From a bacterium (lineage in GTDB: Bacteria; Babelota; Babeliae; Babelales; Vermiphilaceae): DNA of 48,523 nucleotides. This document shows, piece by piece, positions 8,332 to 17,653 of the stretch. Location: assembly GCA_021818945.1 (NCBI GenBank), contig JAKASV010000007.1, forward strand, positions 1 to 48,523, given 5' to 3'. Position 1 is the first letter of the stretch; each line of letters opens with the position of its first letter. Under the pieces are notes generated by a model, which was not told where the DNA came from, searched no databases, and saw nothing but the letters and a program-made list of their open reading frames with translations. A program made the position numbers and the translations under genes.

Positions 8332-10095
8332 TTATGCTGCTGTTAATTCTGAATATGCTTGCCCAAGAATCTTAAAGATTCGCTCCGTGTATGGAACCAA
8401 ATCAGAGTTTATTGGCTTAACTTTATCTGAATGAAACATGCGCGCCAGAAAATGATATCGCGTCTTATCTGGCAGCAAGCTTATGCGTCGTCTATGTTCT
8501 GCTGGCAGCAATTTTTCTATTGTGTCTCTTACTAGTTCCCACCTTCTTCTATTGCTTCTACTATCATGGTCTACAAATTCTTTCATGGTACCTTCTAGTG
8601 CACTAGCAAGGAAATTGAGGGTTGGAAAATCCATATTTTTTACGGTAACAATATGCTCAGTCAACCAGCTACGATGCTCCTCAATCTCACTCTGTGGTTG
8701 CTCATCTTGCTCTCTTTGTTGCTGCCGTTCAAACTCGCGCTGTCTTTTTTCGGCCTCTTCTTGCGCTCTACGCCGTTGCTCCTCTTGCTCTCTTTGTTGC
8801 TGCCGTTCAAACTCACGCTGTCTTTTTTCGGCCTCTTCTTGCGCTCTACGCCGTTGCTCCTCTTGTTCTCTTTGTTGCTGCCGTTCAAACTCACGCTGTC
8901 TTTTTTCGGCCTCTTCTTTTTGTATGACCGACCTCAGAAACAATGCAATATCACGGTGTCCATTCCCTAACGCTTGAGCGAAAGCATCATCTAGCTTATC
9001 ATGAGCTCCTCGGTACACCAGATACCGCACAATATCTTCATGCCCATAGGCTGCTGCCGCCATTAATGGGTTGTGAGATCCACTGCCATTAATGTATGCA
9101 CCTTTCGCAATCAAGTATTCAACTATCCGCAGAGCGCCTACCCTAGCAGCAACATATAAGGGACAACTCTCAGCATTCACGATCGCGCCATGTTCAACGA
9201 GGAACCAGACTACAGAGTCTTTTCCTTTTTCAATCGCCAAAGACAAAGAAGTTTTGCGCTCGCCATCAATTAAACAACAACAATCAACATCTGCACCATG
9301 TTCAACAAGATACTGAACAATTTCTTGCGTACTGTACATGACCGCATACAATAACAAACTTTGAGTGGCTTGGACGCCATTACCCCATACTACATTAACG
9401 TCAGCCCCCTGCTCAACAAGAATTGCTATAATCGGCAGGCTAGCCTTGTCAATTGCTGCTCGTAGCAGATACCCACTCGTTTCTTTGTCTTTGATACGTA
9501 GAGAATGACCGACTAAATATCTCACTAATGCAAAGTCACCACCATAATTTACTTTTATAGCCAGGCTAATAATCGGCCATGTAACACGGGCACCATGCTC
9601 AACAAGATAGGTCGCCATAGTATAATTATGGCGACTGATAGCTATCGCTAACAGAGAATCATCGCTTGGCGCCGCTTTATGAAGATCAGCCCCCAGCAGA
9701 AAAGCTAGGCCTAACAACCTCCGATTATTTCTTGCAACGGCCCATGACATAATTTTGTTTGCAATAGATTTTCTAAAATACATAGAAACCAGTGTACCAG
9801 TTACAATACCTGCTATGGCAAATCTTTTTGGATTACGAGGATCGTAGAGCATTCCAAGATGCTTGATCCCCGAGATAATTTTGTCTGGGAGTATCAAAAC
9901 CTTTGAAGCCATTTTTACACACAAAGAATTTTTTGCCTGTCTAATTTTTCTTGAACAAGCACAGCTTGCTTTATAAAGCAACTGGAGAAGACCAAGATCT
10001 TCTTTAGCAAATACTCGCTTCCTTGGAATCCGTACTGCATCAAGCTGACAAGCACATATAATACACAGTATGGTAATAAGTTTAAATCCATTCAT
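8332..10095 (-). CDS. Exported ankyrin-repeat protein with coiled coil and degenerate J-domain
   Basis: 587 residues from ATG 10095, which avoids overlap with the gene upstream; the frame is open to 10173. An N-terminal hydrophobic segment (FKLITILCIICAC) suggests export, and a second lies near residue 95. Residues ~125-385 are ankyrin repeats (YLVEHGA, ILVEQGADVN, YLVEHGADVD, FLVEHGAIVN, YLIAKGAYIN). Residues ~390-465 are a charged helix of three near-identical 26-residue units rich in Glu, Gln and Arg. The last 41 residues read like helices II-III of a DnaJ J-domain: YHFLARMFHSDKVKP, then ERIFKILGQAYSELT. The HPD tripeptide is HSD (codons 8425-8433), so Hsp70 activation is doubtful. Ankyrin proteins of intracellular bacteria are commonly host-directed, and this one may be an effector. 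Confidence 0.8.
   Translation of the reverse strand: MNGFKLITILCIICACQLDAVRIPRKRVFAKEDLGLLQLLYKASCACSRKIRQAKNSLCVKMASKVLILPDKIISGIKHLGMLYDPRNPKRFAIAGIVTGTLVSMYFRKSIANKIMSWAVARNNRRLLGLAFLLGADLHKAAPSDDSLLAIAISRHNYTMATYLVEHGARVTWPIISLAIKVNYGGDFALVRYLVGHSLRIKDKETSGYLLRAAIDKASLPIIAILVEQGADVNVVWGNGVQATQSLLLYAVMYSTQEIVQYLVEHGADVDCCCLIDGERKTSLSLAIEKGKDSVVWFLVEHGAIVNAESCPLYVAARVGALRIVEYLIAKGAYINGSGSHNPLMAAAAYGHEDIVRYLVYRGAHDKLDDAFAQALGNGHRDIALFLRSVIQKEEAEKRQREFERQQQREQEEQRRRAQEEAEKRQREFERQQQREQEEQRRRAQEEAEKRQREFERQQQREQDEQPQSEIEEHRSWLTEHIVTVKNMDFPTLNFLASALEGTMKEFVDHDSRSNRRRWELVRDTIEKLLPAEHRRRISLLPDKTRYHFLARMFHSDKVKPINSDLVPYTERIFKILGQAYSELTAA
8698..8918 (-). repeat. 78-bp tandem repeat (minisatellite) in the ankyrin gene
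   Basis: Almost three copies of a 78-bp unit encode a 26-residue helical repeat. The anchor CTCTTTGTTGCTGCCG recurs at 8712, 8790 and 8868. Divergence between copies is only a few bases. Copy number may vary between strains. Confidence 0.9.
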
Positions 10096-10120
10096 GAGTA
10101 TAGGGCACCTGCATAGTATT

Positions 10121-10624
10121 TTAATTGCCTTTAATCCTGGCATGCTCCAAAGAACTTTTAATCCATAACGCATACGTAAGTCGTGATTTTGCCGAATCTA
10201 TACGAATTTCTTGTCGGAACCAACGTAAAGCCTTTATTATACTAAATACTGTTAACAGACCACCTGCCACCATTAATATACGGCCTTTTCTAATATCAGG
10301 TTTCGTATATGCTCTGTCTTCCTGATTATCAACCCATATTCCTGTGCCGCTGGCACATACCCCTGCAAGAAAGAGTTTGCCCGCACCTTTATGTTCACCA
10401 AATGGAACGACTTCATCATTCAGCTCATCAATGATATCTTGAATTTGTTTTAGAAAAATTTGTTGCTCGTATTTGGTGATGCTTGTTTGCTTTAACAAGA
10501 GATCGACCGCACTATAATCGAGCCTTTCAATAGACAACTCGATGAGCTCATTAAATGGTCGAGCGACTAAAGCATTACACAAAATCAAAGCGAAGAACAT
10601 GAATATGCATATTTTTTTCTTCAA
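10121..10624 (-). CDS. Small exported membrane protein, unknown family
   Basis: 167 residues if translation begins at TTG 10624. The frame also has ATG 10642, but that has no Shine-Dalgarno sequence, whereas AAGGAAGG lies seven bases before the TTG. The TTG start also yields a clean signal peptide (MKKKICIFMFFALILCNALVA). A second hydrophobic segment lies near residues 121-136 (ILMVAGGLLTVFSIIKAL). The middle is polar, with a Gly-rich stretch (GAGKLFLAGVCASGTGIW). It ends 25 nt before the ankyrin gene on the same strand, so the two are probably one operon. No family is recognised. Confidence 0.6.
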   Translation of the reverse strand: MKKKICIFMFFALILCNALVARPFNELIELSIERLDYSAVDLLLKQTSITKYEQQIFLKQIQDIIDELNDEVVPFGEHKGAGKLFLAGVCASGTGIWVDNQEDRAYTKPDIRKGRILMVAGGLLTVFSIIKALRWFRQEIRIDSAKSRLTYALWIKSSLEHARIKGN

Positions 10625-10642
10625 CAGTAGGCCTTCCTTCAT

Positions 10643-10949
10643 AAGAGATTATGTTCAATGTATAAACTATACATAAGTAAAATTATTATGAGAAATATAG
10701 CATTTTTTGTCAATTTTTAAAGATGTACCTCTTACATGCTCAACTCAGACCTTTTTTTATTGTGTTGCCAAATCTGTTCAACACCATTACCGGAATAATA
10801 ATTATTCTCTTTATCAAGAATGAAATCATCGACATGGTAATCATGCTCGAGCTATTGATGCCCCATTACTCAAAAGCAATAAAAAAGCATTGTTTGCACA
10901 CCACACAGCATAAGAATCCGTTGAAAAGCTTGCATTGAGTTAAAACCTT
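10643..10949. other. Intergenic region without a supported gene
   Basis: AT-rich region between divergent transcription units. The minus strand holds a coding-like fragment at about 10735-10860 (HVDDFILDKENNYY, then GVEQIWQHNKKRSEL) with no start or ribosome-binding site, perhaps a gene relic. A plus-strand ORF at 10723-10938 has no ribosome-binding site and an unconvincing composition. Confidence 0.35.
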
Positions 10950-10978
10950 TTCGCATGATTACTATGTATTATTATAAT
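10950..10978 (+). promoter_or_regulatory. Promoter of the first large outer-membrane paralog
   Basis: TTCGCA (10950-10955), 17-bp spacer, TATAAT (10973-10978), 24 bp before the start at 11002. The -10 context ATTATAATGAG is shared with the promoter at 15169-15198. Confidence 0.55.
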
Positions 10979-11001
10979 GAGCATCTGAATAAGGAGAAGC
11001 A

Positions 11002-12987
11002 ATGAACCGGTTATGCAAGTTATCGCTGTGGATCACTATTATTGTAATTAACCAACATATAGAGGCACTCGTCATCCCCTACTTAAGCTTTCGTTCTCAA
11101 GGCATCAATGATGCCCGCGAAATAGCAGGCTGGCAAACATTCATTAATCGGTTTGATATGGATTCATGGTACGGAACTTTCTCTATTACACCAGAATATA
11201 CGCGATCATTTAGAACTTATCAGCTTGCTGATTACCTATGGTGCGATGCACTGGCACCAGAATTTGATTATACGATTAAAACGCCAGGTTGCTGTAATGA
11301 TCCCTTGATTAGAATTCAAGGCACAAAAGTACCGGACCGCAGAGCCAATGCTCTTATGGCAGAAAATTTTTATTTGCCCACCGATTTTAAGAGTGATGTC
11401 CACTTTCGTCCGGTCATAGAAAATTTTCTTATAGACTTCAATGTATATATCGGACTCGATAATCTAGTGCAGGGCATGTTTTTTAGAATACATACACCCA
11501 TCTGCCGCACCAGCTGGGCACTTAATATGCAAGAAACAATCATAAACCCAGGTACCAATAATTATGATCCAGGATACTTTAATGATACATTCATCGGCTC
11601 TGGCGCACAGCCTTTTCAAGACCCCAATGCTTTTGGCATCAGCCGCACTCAATTACTGAAAAGTTTTTCCGAATATATTCAAGACGGTAAAGCGATCGAA
11701 GGAGTCACAGATATTAACTACGAGGGGCTTGCCTATGCTCGCATAAGCCGCAACAAACTTACAAAAACTCGTCTAGCTGAAATTACAGCTGCATGGGGCT
11801 GGAATTTTTTATCATCAGAAGATTATCATTTTAATATTAATATCCGTGGTGCTGCGCCAACGGGCAATAGACCACAAGCTTTCTGGCTGTTTGAGCCAAT
11901 AGTAGGCAATGGACATCATTGGGAACTAGGAGCAGGCGTCAGTGGACATGTATGTCTTGGTCGTGGCGAATCGGAAGATAAAGATCTGAGTTTCTATATT
12001 GATGCATATTTCACTCATCTTTTTAACACAAGACAATGCCGAACATTTGATCTGTGTGGCAATCCATTAAGCAGATATATGCTCGCGATGAAATTCACTG
12101 ACAGTGCTCAAAATCTGCGCGCCGATACGTTTCCTATGCCATTTGCCAATGCAAGACAATTTACACCCGTTGCAAATCTGACGACTATTCCTGTCAAAGT
12201 AAGTGCACTTTTCCAGGGCGAATTTCTCTTTAAATTTGCTTATACGGTGCGAAACTTCCAACTTGATCTTGGATTCGATCTATGGGCACGAAGCTGTGAG
12301 AATATACAACCATGCGATACATCAGTTCTTTCATCCAACCTATGGGCCCTCAAAGGTGATGCCTTTACTTACGGATTTCCTGGTGTAAGCATAGCGACCG
12401 GCAATTTTACCATTGATCAACCGGGCATCGCACTCTCTGCTTCAGAAAGCAAAGCTACCATTTTCACGGGAACTAACAATTATCCCTTTGGGTTGAAAAC
12501 AGAGGGTGAACCATTGGCGTGGAATCAAAATCCAGGTATTGACAACCCCCAGCAAGCAAATAATGCCAGCGACATTCCATTGTATACACATCAAATAGGT
12601 CACGCTACTCCATCAGCAACTGATGGATGGGATCTTGTACGTACGTCCTCGTTGCCTCAATTTTTTGATGATACCGATCTAGGAATTAACCGTGCAAGCA
12701 CCAAAAGCTATTCGCTAAAATTCTTTAGCCATCTTAACTATACATTTGCCTGCTCCTGCTGGACACCATTTATTGGCATTGGCGGAGAATTAGAATTTGG
12801 TGATCAAGATGAAGCATTTGGTTGTTCACAATGTAGAAAACATTGCTGCAATTCTAATTGTGCAACAGATCAATGCCCCGGTGCTACTTGTTGTACAAAC
12901 AACGTTTTTTCTTGTGACAAACCTGGCTGTACTACCTGTTCGTTATCACAGTGGGGTGTATGGATCAAAGGAGGATTTGCATTTTAA
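11002..12987 (+). CDS. Large outer-membrane-like protein, paralog 1
   Basis: 661 residues with a signal peptide ending near IEA and AAGGAG just upstream. It is the first of four paralogs here. Shared landmarks are RSQGINDAREIAGWQ after the signal, GSKV/GTKVPDRR, AENFYLPTDF, IENFLIDFNVYIGL, AEITAAWGWN, FEPIVGNGHHWELGAG, RTFDLCGNPLSRYMLAMKF, and the final strand LSQWGVWIKGGFAF ending in Phe. Many short alternating strands and the terminal aromatic residue point to a large beta barrel. Between EFGDQDE and the last strand lies an insert with about 11 Cys in 45 residues, probably a surface loop held by disulfides. The next paralog begins 33 nt downstream, so the two likely form an operon. The exact family is unknown; a structural or adhesin role at the cell surface is inferred. 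Confidence 0.7.
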   Translation: MNRLCKLSLWITIIVINQHIEALVIPYLSFRSQGINDAREIAGWQTFINRFDMDSWYGTFSITPEYTRSFRTYQLADYLWCDALAPEFDYTIKTPGCCNDPLIRIQGTKVPDRRANALMAENFYLPTDFKSDVHFRPVIENFLIDFNVYIGLDNLVQGMFFRIHTPICRTSWALNMQETIINPGTNNYDPGYFNDTFIGSGAQPFQDPNAFGISRTQLLKSFSEYIQDGKAIEGVTDINYEGLAYARISRNKLTKTRLAEITAAWGWNFLSSEDYHFNINIRGAAPTGNRPQAFWLFEPIVGNGHHWELGAGVSGHVCLGRGESEDKDLSFYIDAYFTHLFNTRQCRTFDLCGNPLSRYMLAMKFTDSAQNLRADTFPMPFANARQFTPVANLTTIPVKVSALFQGEFLFKFAYTVRNFQLDLGFDLWARSCENIQPCDTSVLSSNLWALKGDAFTYGFPGVSIATGNFTIDQPGIALSASESKATIFTGTNNYPFGLKTEGEPLAWNQNPGIDNPQQANNASDIPLYTHQIGHATPSATDGWDLVRTSSLPQFFDDTDLGINRASTKSYSLKFFSHLNYTFACSCWTPFIGIGGELEFGDQDEAFGCSQCRKHCCNSNCATDQCPGATCCTNNVFSCDKPGCTTCSLSQWGVWIKGGFAF

Positions 12988-13020
12988 TGTAGTTGTCTGT
13001 TTTGACAAGGAGTATAGACC

Positions 13021-15102
13021 ATGATGAAAATTATCAGTAACGGCATTGCGAGCATATTCATGACATGCTGCGCTTTACACGGTAATGTCGTACCCTACTT
13101 GGCATTCCGTTCACAGGGCATAGATGGTGCACGAGAACTAGTTGGATGGCAGTCACAAATCAATCGATACGACAAAGATTCTTTCTATGGAAGTTTTAGC
13201 GCAACACCAGAGTATACCAGATCATTTTTAGGTCAACGAATCGCAGAATGGTTGTTCAGCGATGCACTGGTTAATGATGGCTGTTGCAAAGAATATTTTG
13301 ACGTATCACCAGCCTGCTGCAACAGCTGTCCACATATACTTATCCAGGGAAGCAAAGTACAACAACGTCATCCACGGGCATTACTTGCCGATAATTTTTA
13401 TCTGCCGACAGATTTTTCAAGTCAGATGAGTTTTAGACCGCGAATACAAAATATTCTCGTCGATTTTAATCTGTACATGGGACTAGACAACCTGGCCAAA
13501 GGACTTTACTTTAGAATTCACTCGCCATTGTGCAATACGCGATGGAACCTACATGCAACTGAAAAGGTTTTTGATCCGGGAACCTATAATTATGATCCGG
13601 GATATTTCAATGATACGTATACTCCAGCACACTGGGATGACCCATCAATCTATGGTATCGCACGAGAGCAGCTGCTGGCCGATTTTACCAGCTATGTAAG
13701 TTGCGGAAATTCAATAAAAGCTCTACCGGGGATCCAGTATGATGGGCTTTCAAAAGCTCGCATCAGCACAACTACACGTAGCAAAACAGCTCTTGCAGAG
13801 ATCACTGCCGCTTTTGGTTGGAATCTCTTATCATCAGCTTGTTACACATTGGGGCTCAATATACGCGCTGCAGCCCCAACTGGAACCAGGCCACACGGCG
13901 ATTGGTTATTCGAGCCCATTGTCGGCAATGGACATCACTGGGAACTTGGCGCTGGGCTCAACTCACGCATGTGTGTATGGTGTAACGAAACTGAAGAAGA
14001 AGATGTCACGCTCTCTATTGACGCCTACGCAACACATCTATTTAAATCTCGTCACTGTCGCACATTTGATCTCAATCATAAACCACTCAGCCGTTATATG
14101 CTCGCCATGAATATGGGAACTCCGGTCGATAATTTGTTAGCTGTTGAAAATTATGTATCGGTGCCACCAACACCAGCAATCTGGACGTTAACAACACCAA
14201 ACGCGCAAAGTAAAAACCAATTTGTGCCGCTGGCCAACCTCACAACAATCCCAGTCAATGTTAGTTATGCAGCACAAGGTGAACTCATTCTTACCTGTGC
14301 TTATACCTATTATAATTGGCAATGGGACTTTGGTTATGATTTTTGGGGACGCAGTTGCACAAAAATTTCTCCCATAAAAAATTCCTGTCCTCAAAAACTT
14401 GACAGTTCGCAATGGGCATTAAAAGGAGATGCATTCGCTTTTGGCTTTGCCGGGCAATGGAATGGTGATGTTGCAAACCCTGTTATTGTTAATGTCGCAA
14501 CACAGGGCTTGCCATTATCGGCAACTGAAAGCAAGGCGACAATATTCGAAGGTACCAATAATTGGCCAGATGGCATCAAAGAGCCACTCTATGGAACCTT
14601 CGTCACACAGCCATGGGCAAGTAACCCCGGTATCGATAATTTTGTTTATGCTGTTGAAGCTCCCGTTGGAACTAACCCCGCAGATCATCTTCTTGCAAGT
14701 AAAGAAATTGGAAAACCAGGTTGGGTGCCAAGTGGCACTTCGTTGCAACCACAATTCATTCATACGCAAGATTTAGATTTTAAATCTGCATCTACCCGCA
14801 GCATATCTCATAAGTTGTTTCTCCACATAGGACATACCTGGCGTGAATGTGAATGCTGGACACCATATATTGGCATTGGTGCTATGGCTGAGTTTGGACA
14901 ACGTGGTACAGAATGTAGTACACGCTTGTATGGTAAAACTTGCTGTGACACACATAGACACAGTTGCCAAAACTGTGTAACAGCTATCAACAATAACAAT
15001 ACCGACCATAGATGTGCGATGGTACGAACTAGTTCATGCTGTGTACTGTGTTCGCTCTCACAATGGGGTGCTTGGATAAAAGGCGGTATCTCATTTAATT
15101 GA
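13021..15102 (+). CDS. Large outer-membrane-like protein, paralog 2
   Basis: 693 residues. AAGGAG with an 8-base spacer precedes ATG 13021; the ATG at 13024 is also possible. The signal peptide ends around LHGN and is followed by VVPYLAFRSQGIDGARELVGWQ. It shares the paralog landmarks ADNFYLPTDF, AEITAAFGWN, FEPIVGNGHHWELGAG, HCRTFDLNHKPLSRYMLAMN and the terminal strand LSQWGAWIKGGISFN. The loop before the last strand carries about nine Cys, arranged differently from paralog 1. That is consistent with a fast-evolving exposed loop between conserved barrel strands. It lies in the same unit as paralog 1. Confidence 0.7.
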   Translation: MMKIISNGIASIFMTCCALHGNVVPYLAFRSQGIDGARELVGWQSQINRYDKDSFYGSFSATPEYTRSFLGQRIAEWLFSDALVNDGCCKEYFDVSPACCNSCPHILIQGSKVQQRHPRALLADNFYLPTDFSSQMSFRPRIQNILVDFNLYMGLDNLAKGLYFRIHSPLCNTRWNLHATEKVFDPGTYNYDPGYFNDTYTPAHWDDPSIYGIAREQLLADFTSYVSCGNSIKALPGIQYDGLSKARISTTTRSKTALAEITAAFGWNLLSSACYTLGLNIRAAAPTGTRPHGDWLFEPIVGNGHHWELGAGLNSRMCVWCNETEEEDVTLSIDAYATHLFKSRHCRTFDLNHKPLSRYMLAMNMGTPVDNLLAVENYVSVPPTPAIWTLTTPNAQSKNQFVPLANLTTIPVNVSYAAQGELILTCAYTYYNWQWDFGYDFWGRSCTKISPIKNSCPQKLDSSQWALKGDAFAFGFAGQWNGDVANPVIVNVATQGLPLSATESKATIFEGTNNWPDGIKEPLYGTFVTQPWASNPGIDNFVYAVEAPVGTNPADHLLASKEIGKPGWVPSGTSLQPQFIHTQDLDFKSASTRSISHKLFLHIGHTWRECECWTPYIGIGAMAEFGQRGTECSTRLYGKTCCDTHRHSCQNCVTAINNNNTDHRCAMVRTSSCCVLCSLSQWGAWIKGGISFN

Positions 15103-15168
15103 CAAAAATATTTCTCTCAATTGCCGCAATAAATCTTCGTCTACATCTCAGTCGGGCCCCATTGCCTC

Positions 15169-15198
15169 TTTACAATACGAATAGCCACGTATTATAAT
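15169..15198 (+). promoter_or_regulatory. Promoter of paralog 3
   Basis: TTTACA (15169-15174), 18-bp spacer, TATAAT (15193-15198). It lies about 180 bp before the start codon and so predicts a long 5' leader. Confidence 0.65.
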
Positions 15199-15303
15199 GA
15201 GACAAGACATTCACGGCGTATATCATTAATAAGATTAATGTATTGCTTAAAGCCGGGTAGATCGCAAGAAAGGAGGAGCTATCGATTAACAAGCTTCTGT
15301 AAT

Positions 15304-15350
15304 CATATGACACAATGCTCTCATCATTGTGCAATTTCATATGTTGTGTC
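15304..15350 (+). promoter_or_regulatory. Structured 5' leader of paralog 3
   Basis: Two mutually exclusive foldings are possible. In one, CATATG (15304-15309) pairs with CATATG (15338-15343), enclosing CACAATG (15311-15317) paired with CATTGTG (15325-15331). In the other, GACACAA (15309-15315) pairs with TTGTGTC (15344-15350), near the ribosome-binding site at 15371. This could be a regulatory leader, but no known riboswitch class is recognised. Confidence 0.35.
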
Positions 15351-15381
15351 TCGTAATTGTTCAATTTTAAAAGGAGTTTAC

Positions 15382-17343
15382 ATGATGAAAAATACGCTCC
15401 ACCGTATTATATGTATAGCTTCTCTGCTCAGCTTTACTGCTGGCATGGCAGATGTTGTGCCATATATTTCCATTCGTTCCCAAGGATTCAATGCACCTCG
15501 CGAACTTGTAGGATGGCAATCGCTTATTAACCGATATGACATGGACTGCGTCTACGGGGCTTTTTCTATTACACCTGAATTTACTCGAACCTTTAATTCA
15601 TATCGTTTAGCACAAGCTCTTTTCAGTAATGCCTTAGAATGTACTGGTTGCGATAATCGCTGTTCGACATTCCTTGTTCAAGGAACCAAAGTAGCCAACA
15701 GAGATACAAAAGCTTTGATGGCTGAAAATTTCTACCTGCCAACAGATTTTTCTAGTGAAGTAACGATCCAACCACGTGTCGAAAACTTCTTGGTTGATTT
15801 TAACTTTTATCTAGGACTTGATGAATGGTGCGATGGTCTTTATTTCAGGGTTCATACACCAATTTGTCATACCCGTTGGAATTTAGAATTTTGTGAAAAC
15901 ATCATTGCCCCCGGTGTTCTCAACTATGATCCAGGATATTTCAATGGAACACTCGAAGGCATCTATCCAAATGAATACGGCATCAATCGTGGCACGATGC
16001 TCAACAGCTTTGAAGACTATATTGTCGACAACCGAGCAATCAATGGCGTTCCCGATGTAACGTTCAACAGCCTCAATAATGCACGTATCAGCAAATGCCC
16101 ACTCACCAAAACTCGTCTTGCTGAAGTTACCGCTGCATTTGGCTGGAACTTTATTAACCGTGAAAATGGCACCTTGGGCATCAGCGTCCGCGCTGCTGCT
16201 CCAACAGGTAACCGCCCTGAAGCATGTTTTCTCTTTGAACCTATTGTAGGTAACGGACATCACTGGGAACTTGGCGGCGGTGTCAATTCTCGTTGGTGTA
16301 TGTGGAGAGCTGCTGACGAATGTGATGATCTGAGCTTCTACTTTGATGCAAATGTTACCCATTTGTTTAAAACACGTCAATGCAGAACATTTGATCTCAA
16401 GTGTCAACCACTGAGCCGTTATATGCTGGCCATGAAGTTCAAAAACGATGTACAAAATCTTCTTGCTGGCAACGTGCTGGCTACAGCTATAACACCTAAT
16501 GCACAATTTGCAAGTGAATATATTCCTGTTGCCAATTTAACAACAATACCAGTTGATGTCAGCGCTGCATTACAAGCAGATTTGGTATTCAAATTTGCCT
16601 ATACTCATGCAAACTTCCAATTTGATATTGGCTATGATTTTTGGGCTCGTACCTGCTTGAAGATCCACCCACGCGGCAATTGCTGCCAAGGAGTATTTAG
16701 CGAGAATACCTGGGCACTTAAAGGTGATGCCTTTATGTTTGGATTCAATGAAGACAATACTAATCCAAACCTTTTACTTGCAGACACAGGAACAGCACTT
16801 TCATCAACTGAGAACAAGGCAACGGTCTTTGGTGGGACCAACCAGTGGCCTATAGGAATAGACGGTCTTGCTTGGAACCAAAACCCGGGTATCGATAACT
16901 CTGTAGCTGCATGGAATAATGCAGTAGCACCAGTTAGCCAGGGTTTATTTACTAAGATATCAGGGGATGCCACACCAACACAAGTTCAAACATCTCTTCA
17001 GCCTCTCTTTATCAAAGAAACTGACTTTGATATAGATGGAGCAAGCACACGTGGTATGTCACACAAAGTATTTACCCATTTTGGATATATATGGAAAGAG
17101 CGTCAAGAATGGCAACCGTTCCTTGGTCTTGGTGCAGAAGTTGAATGGGGACAACATGATGATAGATTCTCTTGCCCTGGATGCAAGACATCATGTGTAT
17201 GCACACCATGCAAATCAGATTCAAGCTCATGTAATAATACATGTCATAAAAATGATTGCTCCGATAAAGGCGGCAAATGTTGCAAGACGATTGCTCTGAC
17301 ACAATGGGGTGTTTGGGTAAAAGGTGGCGTTGCTTTTGATTAG
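15382..17343 (+). CDS. Large outer-membrane-like protein, paralog 3
   Basis: 653 residues from ATG 15382, chosen because AAGGAG (15371-15376) precedes it and a signal peptide follows (MMKNTLHRIICIASLLSFTA). The 48 codons upstream in the open frame lie in the leader. Conserved blocks are ISIRSQGFNAPRELVGWQ, AENFYLPTDF, VENFLVDFNFYLGL, AEVTAAFGWN, FEPIVGNGHHWELGGG, CRTFDLKCQPLSRYMLAMKF and the final strand LTQWGVWVKGGVAFD. The loop before that strand has about ten Cys (GCKTSCVCTPC, then CHKNDC and KCC). It has its own promoter and a terminator-like hairpin downstream, so its expression may be separate from paralogs 1 and 2. Confidence 0.7.
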   Translation: MMKNTLHRIICIASLLSFTAGMADVVPYISIRSQGFNAPRELVGWQSLINRYDMDCVYGAFSITPEFTRTFNSYRLAQALFSNALECTGCDNRCSTFLVQGTKVANRDTKALMAENFYLPTDFSSEVTIQPRVENFLVDFNFYLGLDEWCDGLYFRVHTPICHTRWNLEFCENIIAPGVLNYDPGYFNGTLEGIYPNEYGINRGTMLNSFEDYIVDNRAINGVPDVTFNSLNNARISKCPLTKTRLAEVTAAFGWNFINRENGTLGISVRAAAPTGNRPEACFLFEPIVGNGHHWELGGGVNSRWCMWRAADECDDLSFYFDANVTHLFKTRQCRTFDLKCQPLSRYMLAMKFKNDVQNLLAGNVLATAITPNAQFASEYIPVANLTTIPVDVSAALQADLVFKFAYTHANFQFDIGYDFWARTCLKIHPRGNCCQGVFSENTWALKGDAFMFGFNEDNTNPNLLLADTGTALSSTENKATVFGGTNQWPIGIDGLAWNQNPGIDNSVAAWNNAVAPVSQGLFTKISGDATPTQVQTSLQPLFIKETDFDIDGASTRGMSHKVFTHFGYIWKERQEWQPFLGLGAEVEWGQHDDRFSCPGCKTSCVCTPCKSDSSSCNNTCHKNDCSDKGGKCCKTIALTQWGVWVKGGVAFD

Positions 17344-17383
17344 CTGCATGTGACTAATTATTTCTTACGATAAACTTCGTTAA

Positions 17384-17426
17384 GTAACATAAAAGGGTCG
17401 GCTCATAACCGACTCTTTTATGTTAC
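17384..17426 (+). terminator. Long stem-loop after paralog 3
   Basis: 18-bp stem (17384-17401 with 17409-17426) with one G-U pair and a 7-nt loop. The T-rich part lies inside the right arm and no T run follows, so termination is likely but not certain. Confidence 0.6.
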
Positions 17427-17653
17427 AGAAAAAATACAGAATTCGGGATATTTTTTATTTGCAGAAATGCTTCTTTTTGCATATTTTTCTTGTATTTTTT
17501 AAAAAAAATAATAAACCAAATAATTCAAGGAGTCGATGCAATAGAGTTGACTAAGATCTCCTACTTATCATAAAACTAAAGTAATTCTCACAACTCTTGT
17601 AAAAAACACCTATAAGTAAGTACCTTATAAGTAATACCTAATAAGGGGGAAAA
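17427..17653 (+). promoter_or_regulatory. Regulatory region upstream of paralog 4
   Basis: No gene. A possible promoter is TTGACT (17547-17552), 16-bp spacer, CATAAA (17569-17574). Nearer the start, three imperfect direct repeats of about 11 bp follow one another: ACCTATAAGTA (17608), ACCTTATAAGTA (17622) and ACCTAATAAG (17636). They may be a regulator-binding array or a diverged short tandem duplication. Confidence 0.35.

Noticed and set aside
8483..8977. Plus-strand ORFs rich in Leu, Ser and Cys opposite the ankyrin gene
   Set aside because: They are antisense shadows of the 78-bp repeat; low-complexity composition follows from the repeat.
10723..10938. 71-codon plus-strand ORF between divergent units
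   Set aside because: No ribosome-binding site or promoter, and unconvincing composition; reported only as intergenic.
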